A DNA stretch of 15,388 nucleotides, from assembly GCA_035646815.1 (NCBI GenBank), contig DASRON010000027.1, positions 1 to 15,388 on the forward strand, given 5' to 3'. The DNA comes from GCA-002784865 sp035646815 (GTDB lineage: Bacteria > Patescibacteriota > Microgenomatia > Levybacterales > UBA12049). Below are positions 1-6,282 of the stretch, in pieces (the first letter of the stretch is position 1; each line of letters starts with the position of its first letter). Below the pieces are notes generated by a model. The model made no database searches. It was not told the origin of the DNA and was given only the letters and a program-made list of their open reading frames with translations. The translations under genes and the position numbers were made by a program.

Positions 1-299
1 GGAAAGACAAGAAATAGAACAATAAAGGAAATCTCTAAAAATAAAAAAAATGTCATTACTAAAAGATCTGCAAGAATAACAAAGGTTTTAATAAACATTC
101 CCATACCAATAGAAAACCCGACCAATCCTTCTCTATATTCGTTTTTCCAAGGCCTGAAATATGTTTTCAAAAGAAGAGGAAGAGAAATAATATCCATTAC
201 TGCTTTATTCAAAGATATAAAAAAAGAAATAAGTAAGATCGGTGATTCTAAAAACCAGAAGCGCAATAGAATAAATGGCAGACTTAAATAAAAGAGCAT
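1..299 (-). CDS. Multispanning membrane protein, N-terminal part (cut by window edge)
   Basis: The reading frame runs from an ATG at 297-299 to the left edge without a stop (99 codons visible). An in-frame TAA lies one codon upstream of the ATG, so this is the first possible start. The visible part is very hydrophobic. Membrane segments lie around residues 3-30 and 60-99. Between them is a short polar stretch (about 44-58) with the sequence LKTYFRPWKNEYREG. I do not recognise the family with certainty. From memory, LKT-x-F-x-PWK stretches between hydrophobic segments occur in Patescibacteria membrane proteins, some linked to Clp-type ATPases, and such an ATPase is encoded two genes upstream. 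The gene starts 40 bp after the M64 peptidase gene and is probably in the same transcript. No Shine-Dalgarno sequence is seen. A TAAACT hexamer sits 6 nt before the ATG. The function is unknown. Confidence 0.7.
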   Translation of the reverse strand, partial: MLFYLSLPFILLRFWFLESPILLISFFISLNKAVMDIISLPLLLKTYFRPWKNEYREGLVGFSIGMGMFIKTFVILADLLVMTFFLFLEISFIVLFLVF

Positions 300-339
300 A
301 GTTTAAGTTTAGAAAGTTTTGCGACTAAATGCAATTAAT

Positions 340-2220
340 TTATTTTATGGGTGTACATTTGAGGCTACAAACCTGAATACCATTTTGTCCCTCTACGCAG
401 GAAGTGTCAAAAACACAATTTGCTAAAGTATATGAAGTCGTTGTCGTAGTAGAAATCCCTGTACTTGTTCCCGGATTTGTTCCTCCTCCAGTTATATTAC
501 AATCTGAAGGACAACTGACACTTGTTTCTCCTAAATCACACGTCCCATTTCCACAAGTACTACTTCCTCCCGGATTTGATCCCGGTTCAATTATAAAATT
601 TAAAAATAAACCATAATTACTAGCATTAATATCAATTGGATTTGGACCAATTACAATTGATCCTGCTTTTGCAGAGATATTATAAGAACCAATTGGAAGA
701 GAAATAAATGAATATTCACCGTTACTGTTGCTTGTGGTAGTCCCATTATATGGACCCGATAAAGTAATCACTGCTCCCAAAAACTCCTCTCCTGAATCAA
801 AAACGCTATTGCTGTTTTGATCTATAAAAACTACACCCTTAACAAAAGGCCTATCTTGAAGAGGATTATTTCCTCCAGTGCCAGGATCTGTTCCTCCTGG
901 TGGAGGAGGCTGAGGGTTAGCAATACCAGGAGTACCTCCGCAATACTGCGGTAGGACATTAGTCTTAATCCAATATTTTTCTACAGAGTCAAATATTGGC
1001 TGCGTTGCACATCCTACTGCACTCATCATTGTACTTGGAGTTCCTCCTGAAATTAATTTCGGATTATCCGAGGGTTCACAATTTAAAGGCGACGATGCAT
1101 AATTATTTTTATTACTACAGCCATTATAAACTCCTTGTCCGCCTGCTCCCTGCCAAAAACTCTCTCCACTTGAATTATCAGTGCAATTACTTTTTATTCC
1201 TCCCTGTATTTTCCCATAGCCTGAATCTGAAGAAACATAACGATCGTATAAAAGTCCTACCGCATGACCTAAGAATTCATGTGCTGCAACTAATTTAGTC
1301 CTACTGGTAATATTTCCTCCGTTATTTGGAAAAACTGCAACATTTCCACCAATTCCACTTGTTACTCCAAGCGCTCCTCCTGAAATTACCTTGTCAACTA
1401 AAACTATTACTTTAGAAGCATCTGGGTAGGTAGATTTTGCTACTTGAGTAATTCTAGAATTACCAACACAATTAAGGCTCGCCTTACATCCTAAAGACTC
1501 TGAATTATCAACTGCTCTAAAATCAAAAATGCTTTGTATATTATATGGATCAACTGAAAGATAAATCTGCCTAAAAGTTTCTATATCATTATGAAACTTA
1601 TTAAAATCAGTATATCCATCGCTTACAAAAGCAACAACTAGAGGGGCGCACCCTTGCGCCTGCGCATAAACTTTAGGTAAGTTAAAAAAGCCTAGAGAAT
1701 TTTTTTTTACAGGGAGTTTAATTTCTAAGATATTCTCACTATTTTCTTTAATAAGAATTTTTGTTCCTTGATCTAAATATGGAACGTAAATAACTGTATC
1801 TAATCTTTCAAGAACTTCAGGTTGCGCACTCCCTGAAGAAGGAGCGTCAATAGACATATCATATAAAGGATCTGTTGTTATGTTTATTTTAGTTTTATAT
1901 AACACTTCCTCTTCTAAGGAATACATTACTAACTCATAAGGAGAAAATTCAGCTCCTCTATTATCTTGAAATATTTTTTTATCAATAAGGGTTACTTTTT
2001 TTGAAACAACTTTCCTTTCATCAGTATTAAAAGTAAGTATAACCTCCCATGTCTTATACTCTGATTTTTGCCCTATATCAACTGTCTTTTTAGATAAAAA
2101 TAAAGCAATTGGTACAGAAAATAAAATAATTAGAAGAATTACTAAAAAAATTATTTTTTTAGTAATTGATATCTCTTGGAAAAATAAATTAATTCTACCT
2201 AAAAATCCCTCACTACTCAT
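340..2220 (-). CDS. Membrane-anchored M64-like zinc metallopeptidase with SdrD-like and Cys-rich C-terminal domains
   Basis: A 626-residue protein, probably a surface protease anchored by its N-terminus. One membrane helix lies at residues 22-43 after a short positive N-terminus; the rest should be outside the cytoplasm. Residues 45-180 form a beta-rich region of unknown type. Residues 190-425 resemble the IgA-peptidase-like M64 family: DGYT at 201-204 is typical of its start, and H314-E315 with H319, followed by GLLYDRY at 322-328, matches the zinc site plus the D-x-Y motif. The zinc motif has three residues between E and the second H, not two. A Pro/Gly linker (434-452) leads to an SdrD/Cna-B-like beta domain (about 459-545) with a Ca-binding-type DQNSNSVFDSGEE loop. 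A Cys-rich CGNGTCDLGE...CPSDC motif follows (556-574), then a Thr-rich stretch and four more Cys. The start overlaps the clp stop (ATGA), so translation is probably coupled. The substrate is unknown. Confidence 0.75.
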   Translation of the reverse strand: MSSEGFLGRINLFFQEISITKKIIFLVILLIILFSVPIALFLSKKTVDIGQKSEYKTWEVILTFNTDERKVVSKKVTLIDKKIFQDNRGAEFSPYELVMYSLEEEVLYKTKINITTDPLYDMSIDAPSSGSAQPEVLERLDTVIYVPYLDQGTKILIKENSENILEIKLPVKKNSLGFFNLPKVYAQAQGCAPLVVAFVSDGYTDFNKFHNDIETFRQIYLSVDPYNIQSIFDFRAVDNSESLGCKASLNCVGNSRITQVAKSTYPDASKVIVLVDKVISGGALGVTSGIGGNVAVFPNNGGNITSRTKLVAAHEFLGHAVGLLYDRYVSSDSGYGKIQGGIKSNCTDNSSGESFWQGAGGQGVYNGCSNKNNYASSPLNCEPSDNPKLISGGTPSTMMSAVGCATQPIFDSVEKYWIKTNVLPQYCGGTPGIANPQPPPPGGTDPGTGGNNPLQDRPFVKGVVFIDQNSNSVFDSGEEFLGAVITLSGPYNGTTTSNSNGEYSFISLPIGSYNISAKAGSIVIGPNPIDINASNYGLFLNFIIEPGSNPGGSSTCGNGTCDLGETSVSCPSDCNITGGGTNPGTSTGISTTTTTSYTLANCVFDTSCVEGQNGIQVCSLKCTPIK

Positions 2221-4892
2221 ACTTGATTATTATTTAATGGATTGACGTTGGCAGCCATTGTCTGCCCTTCTCCTAAAGAAGGAATGGGAGGTGTTTGATT
2301 GGGGGGCGGAACAGGAGGTACTTGTCCCTGATCTTTAATGACTCCATTTATACCATCCGCTGGGCTTACACCTGATTGTCCTGGTTGCTCTTCTTTTTGT
2401 CCCTGTGTTTGTTCTCCTGGTTTTTGAACTGCCTTTGTAAAGACAAACTCTTCTTTTTGAGAATCATAATCAATAAGAATTTTATCTCCTTGAACAAAAG
2501 TTTTTTTAATAAGAAGAAATGCTATTGGATTTTCTATTGCCGTTTGAACCAATCTTCTTAAAGGTCTTGCTCCATATACAGGATCATATCCCTCCTTAGC
2601 AAGCCGTGATAAAGCTACCTCACTTGCTTCAAGATCTATTCCTTGCATAAGAAGTAACTTCTTGGTTGAACCAATTCCAAGCTTTGCCACCTCTGCCATA
2701 TTTTTCTGACTTAACGGTTCAAAAACAACTAATCCATCAAATCTGTTTAAAAGTTCTGGCCTAAAGAATTTCCTAAGTTCTCCCATTAAAATCTTTGTTA
2801 ATTCTTCAAATTTATCCTCTTTATCTTTCGGCTTCTCCTCAACTTGAACTTCTCCGGATACCTCTGGTTTTTTATTTTTATCCTCATCTTTTTTATCTTG
2901 TAGTTGCTGCTGAATTAAAGCACTACCAATATTTGAAGTGGCAATTATGATTGTATTCTTAAAGGAAATTGTGTTCCCCTTATTATCCGTTAATCTCCCG
3001 TCCTCTAATATCTGAAGTAAGATATTAAATACATCAGGATGTGCTTTTTCTACTTCATCTAAAAGAACAATTGAGTATGGCTTTGCTCTTACTGCTTCTG
3101 TTAGTTGACCACCTTCTTCATAACCTACATATCCTGGAGGAGCTCCGATAAGCTTTGCCACCTCATGCTTTTCCATGTATTCACTCATGTCAAGTCTAAT
3201 CATTGACTGTTCTTTTCCAAAAAGAACTTCAGCGAGAGTTTTGGCAAGCTCTGTTTTTCCAACACCTGTTGGACCTAAAAAGATAAAAGAAGCAATAGGT
3301 CTATTAACGCTTGAGAGCCCAATTCTTCCTCTTCTTACTGCTTCTGCAACCAAACTCACCGCATTTTCTTGATTTATAAGTCTTTTGTGAATAGTGTCCT
3401 CTAAATGAAGTAATTTTTCACTTTCATTTTCAGTTAATTTAGTAATTGGAATTCCTGTCCAATTACTTACAACATTTTCAATATCTTCTCTTTTAATCTC
3501 ATCGCCCTGTCTTTTGCCAGAATTTAACTCAAGTCTCACCCTTGCTGCTGCTTCGTCTAAAAGATCAACTGCTTTATCAGGAAGATAGCGTTCTCCAATA
3601 TATCTTTTGGAAAGTTTTACAGATGCTTCTATTGCTTCAGGACTTACCTTAACCTTATGAAATTCTTCATATTTTGGGACTAATATTTTAAGCATTTTAA
3701 TTGCAGATTCCTCACTTGGCTCCTCAACCATAACTGGTTGAAATCTTCTCTCAAAAGCTTTATCTTTTTCAAAATATTTTCGGTATTCTGCAGTTGTTGT
3801 TGTTCCAATCACTTGTAATTTTCCACGAGCAAGAAATGGTTTAATAATATTTGATGCATCAAGCGCTCCATCTGTATCACCTGCGCCAATTACAGTATGA
3901 ATTTCATCAATAAAAAGAATTACATTTCCTGCAGCCTGTGTTTCTTTAATAACTGCCCTTAATCTTTCTTCAAATTCTCCCCTATGTGATGCTCCTGCCA
4001 CAAGCGATGAAAGATCTAGTTGAATAATCTTTTTTGCCTCAAGATCTTTTGGCGCCTTTCCTGCAACAATATCCTGAGCAAGTCCTTCAACGATCGCTGT
4101 TTTACCTACTCCTGCTTCCCCGATGAGAATAGGGTTATTTTTTGTTCTTCTTAGAAGAATATGAGTTACTCTCTCTACTTCTCTATCTCTTCCTGTTATT
4201 GGATCAAGCTCTCCATTTTTAGCCTGCTCTGTTAAATCAATTCCAAACTGTTCAAGAGTCGATTTTTTTCCGTATACGAAAGTCGATGTTTTAGATAATT
4301 GTTTTTCTAATTTTTCTTTATCAAGTCCTTGTGATTTTAGATAATCTGATACTGCAATATTTTGTGAAAAAAGAGAGACTAATAAATCTTCAGGGCTTAC
4401 AAATTCAACACCTCTTGATTTAACAGCAGGATATGCTTGTTCAAAAATATGCTTAGAATTTTCTGAAAGCATTGGTTGTCCTTCAAATGTTCCTGTCTGC
4501 TCTTTTGATTGCAGTTCTTTTGAAAGATTTGCAACATCTACTGAAAACTTTGATAATAATTCAAAAACTCCAGAATCAAACAGAAGCCCTAAAAGGATTT
4601 GTTCAGGCTCAATCAAGCCTTGTTTTATTCTTTTTGTTTCTTGTTGCGCTTGATTTAAAGCCTGAGTGGTTCTAGTATCTAGATGAGAAAGAATTGATAG
4701 ATCTTGTCTTTGATTTGGTTGCATTGAAGAACCAATCACGTTATTTTGTTGAGCATCTAAGGATGAGCTAGTAGCAGGAGACTGCTGATTGGGAGCCTGG
4801 CCCAATGGAGGAGGCATAACCGGCTGCTGAGACTGATTGATCCCTTCTTCTTTTTCTTCTTTTTTCTTTTGACTAAATAAATTTCCTAACAT
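2217..4892 (-). CDS. Clp-family AAA+ unfoldase (ClpB/ClpC-like) without middle domain or clear ClpP loop
   Basis: An 891-residue Hsp100 ATPase that unfolds or disaggregates proteins using ATP. A Lys/Glu-rich N-terminus and a Pro/Gln/Ser linker (about 1-62) precede the Clp N domain (65-205). AAA1 has Walker A GEAGVGKT (258-265), Walker B ILFIDE (325-330) and ERRF (381-384). AAA2 has Walker A GPTGVGKT (540-547), Walker B VLLDE (609-613) and sensor-2 GAR (774-776). The ClpB/ClpC coiled-coil middle domain is missing: only a short link (about 455-470) joins the two modules. Where ClpA, ClpC and ClpX carry the IGF-type ClpP-docking loop there is instead a charged Lys/Glu insert (665-697). ATSNIGSALIQ just before it resembles ClpB. 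The C-terminus has a Pro/Gln/Gly-rich tail (about 823-891). The start lies 4 bp after the previous stop with no ribosome binding site. The family is certain; the subfamily (ClpA, B or C) is not, so no symbol is given. Confidence 0.93.
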   Translation of the reverse strand: MLGNLFSQKKKEEKEEGINQSQQPVMPPPLGQAPNQQSPATSSSLDAQQNNVIGSSMQPNQRQDLSILSHLDTRTTQALNQAQQETKRIKQGLIEPEQILLGLLFDSGVFELLSKFSVDVANLSKELQSKEQTGTFEGQPMLSENSKHIFEQAYPAVKSRGVEFVSPEDLLVSLFSQNIAVSDYLKSQGLDKEKLEKQLSKTSTFVYGKKSTLEQFGIDLTEQAKNGELDPITGRDREVERVTHILLRRTKNNPILIGEAGVGKTAIVEGLAQDIVAGKAPKDLEAKKIIQLDLSSLVAGASHRGEFEERLRAVIKETQAAGNVILFIDEIHTVIGAGDTDGALDASNIIKPFLARGKLQVIGTTTTAEYRKYFEKDKAFERRFQPVMVEEPSEESAIKMLKILVPKYEEFHKVKVSPEAIEASVKLSKRYIGERYLPDKAVDLLDEAAARVRLELNSGKRQGDEIKREDIENVVSNWTGIPITKLTENESEKLLHLEDTIHKRLINQENAVSLVAEAVRRGRIGLSSVNRPIASFIFLGPTGVGKTELAKTLAEVLFGKEQSMIRLDMSEYMEKHEVAKLIGAPPGYVGYEEGGQLTEAVRAKPYSIVLLDEVEKAHPDVFNILLQILEDGRLTDNKGNTISFKNTIIIATSNIGSALIQQQLQDKKDEDKNKKPEVSGEVQVEEKPKDKEDKFEELTKILMGELRKFFRPELLNRFDGLVVFEPLSQKNMAEVAKLGIGSTKKLLLMQGIDLEASEVALSRLAKEGYDPVYGARPLRRLVQTAIENPIAFLLIKKTFVQGDKILIDYDSQKEEFVFTKAVQKPGEQTQGQKEEQPGQSGVSPADGINGVIKDQGQVPPVPPPNQTPPIPSLGEGQTMAANVNPLNNNQV

Positions 4893-4896
4893 ATAT

Positions 4897-6255
4897 TTAT
4901 TGTGAACAGGTAAATGGATTTTCTTTATCTGTTTTTACCATTCCCCCCCATTCAACTGCTGTAAATCCTTTTCTTTGAGGAATAATAATTACCGGCTCTT
5001 CTATATTAACCTTTTTTGCTAACGCTTCAAAGTACAATCTTACCCTTATGAAAACATCTGGACTTGGTGCAAAAGAAATAGGCTCAATTTGATCAAGTTC
5101 ATTCTTTGTCATAATTCCTACAAAATAATATGGAGAATTAGGCAAAACTCTTTCCCAATATTCTTTAAATTCTTTGCTTTCTTTTTCATTTAACCCAAGC
5201 CTTGGTAAAATATCATTAAACAAAGCTCCTAATTCATTTTCTTCAACTACATATCCTTTTTGTGGTTTTTTTACCAAACTGTCAGGAATTTTTGATTCAT
5301 AGTATAAATATGGATATGTATTTTCACCTAGTGTGATTAATCCTTCCTTATCTGCGATTACTGTCCAACCATTTTTTGGATAAGAAGGAATTGTTAAGGT
5401 TAGTACTCCTTTTGTATTTATTTTTACATTCACTTCTTCTGTTTTTTGTGGATATAGATAAATTGCTGGCTTACAAGCAGGGGTCCACCAAGAATATGAT
5501 CTTGTTGTTACAAAAGTCACCTTTTTAAGTTGAAGAGAATTTTCTTCCTTAGCAGAAGGTGGAATTGGAGCATCTGATGGGAGATACTCATAAATATTGT
5601 CACCATTTTTTAAATAAATAGTTCCTAAGTGATAAAATAATGAATAATTAGTTTGCCCTACTTTTAATTTTCCAATTTCCTTTACTTCGCTAAGACCACT
5701 AAGAAAACTAAAGACCATAACGTTCCCATTATGAACGTAGCCAGGAGCAACTGAAGCTTCGGATAAACCAATTATTTCTGTTTTATTAAATGAGCTAGGA
5801 GGAAATGTGGTACTGTCTCCTTCAGCAACTGTGATTTTTCCTCCTGTTGATTTACAATTCTTAACATAATCAGGAATTTGTGCTCCATCTTTTATAAAGA
5901 TATCAAAAACATACGGAGATTTTAGAGCTGTGTTTTTTAACTGAAAAACAATTACTGGATCTACTTTTTGACCAAAATAATTACTTGCTAAAGCATAAAG
6001 ATTATTCCCAAGCGAAGTTAATTCTTTAAATTTATATTCTTCAACAATCTCTGCGTCTATCTTAATTAGATTATACTGAGCCCCATTATATGAAACTGTT
6101 TGAATTGTACTCGGCGGATCAAAATCCACACAAGAAGCTGTCGGAGAAACAGGAATATAATTTTGATTTTTGTTTGGACTTAGAGAAAACAAACCTGCCA
6201 AAGCAACTCCAGTAATCACTGCAACCCCTAGGATAGACAATACAAATTTGTTCAT
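4897..6255 (-). CDS. Exported protein with conserved KPAIYLYP domain, function unknown
   Basis: A 452-residue protein with one hydrophobic N-terminal segment (residues 3-25), either a signal peptide or a membrane anchor. Most of it should lie outside the cytoplasm. The N-terminal half (about 40-250) is beta-rich and not recognised. The C-terminal half holds a conserved module that I remember from many uncharacterised bacterial proteins: CKPAIYLYP (261-269), GW near 296, YPYLYYE (314-320), LGLNEKES (353-360), PYYF (375-378), PSPDVFIRVR (397-406) and EWGG (435-438). I know of no established function for it. Three or four Cys (42, 134, 261, 450) could form disulfides. The gene lies 27 bp after the VirB6-like gene and 4 bp before the Clp gene, which suggests work at the cell envelope. 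An extended -10 promoter sits 6 nt before the ATG, so the gene may also be transcribed separately. Confidence 0.8.
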   Translation of the reverse strand: MNKFVLSILGVAVITGVALAGLFSLSPNKNQNYIPVSPTASCVDFDPPSTIQTVSYNGAQYNLIKIDAEIVEEYKFKELTSLGNNLYALASNYFGQKVDPVIVFQLKNTALKSPYVFDIFIKDGAQIPDYVKNCKSTGGKITVAEGDSTTFPPSSFNKTEIIGLSEASVAPGYVHNGNVMVFSFLSGLSEVKEIGKLKVGQTNYSLFYHLGTIYLKNGDNIYEYLPSDAPIPPSAKEENSLQLKKVTFVTTRSYSWWTPACKPAIYLYPQKTEEVNVKINTKGVLTLTIPSYPKNGWTVIADKEGLITLGENTYPYLYYESKIPDSLVKKPQKGYVVEENELGALFNDILPRLGLNEKESKEFKEYWERVLPNSPYYFVGIMTKNELDQIEPISFAPSPDVFIRVRLYFEALAKKVNIEEPVIIIPQRKGFTAVEWGGMVKTDKENPFTCSQ

Positions 6256-6261
6256 AAATTT

Positions 6262-6270
6262 ATTGTAACA
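6262..6270 (-). promoter_or_regulatory. Extended -10 promoter for the KPAIYLYP-domain gene
   Basis: On the minus strand, TGT-TACAAT (hexamer at 6262-6267, 5 of 6 matches to TATAAT) lies exactly 6 nt before the ATG at 6253-6255. Transcription would start at or next to the start codon. No good -35 box is visible. The element has the same layout as those before the pilin-like gene, metG and the basic orphan gene, which raises confidence. Confidence 0.45.
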
Positions 6271-6282
6271 CTGTTTCTAAGA

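Noticed and set aside
404..616. Plus-strand open frame of 70 codons inside the M64 gene
   Set aside because: It is antisense to a long, well-supported gene, with no start signals or recognisable protein features. The same applies to the plus-strand frames at 996-1298, 2376-2561, 3175-3372, 4472-4675, 7211-7405 and 10072-10332.
2217..2220. TGA recoding (Gly) as in Gracilibacteria/Absconditabacteria
   Set aside because: TGA ends the clp, VirB6-like and orphan frames exactly at the starts of following genes, and no conserved protein here needs TGA read as an amino acid.
2221..2423. Pro/Gln-rich end of the Clp gene as a possible separate small gene or tandem repeat
   Set aside because: The frame is continuous with AAA2 and the composition is that of a flexible tail; no start site or exact repeat unit is seen.
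4893..4909. A -10-like CACAAT 6 nt before the clp ATG
   Set aside because: It has the 6-nt spacing, but the hexamer begins with C and the TG is out of register by one base. The sequence is the coding end and stop of the upstream gene, and the 4-bp gap makes co-transcription more likely.
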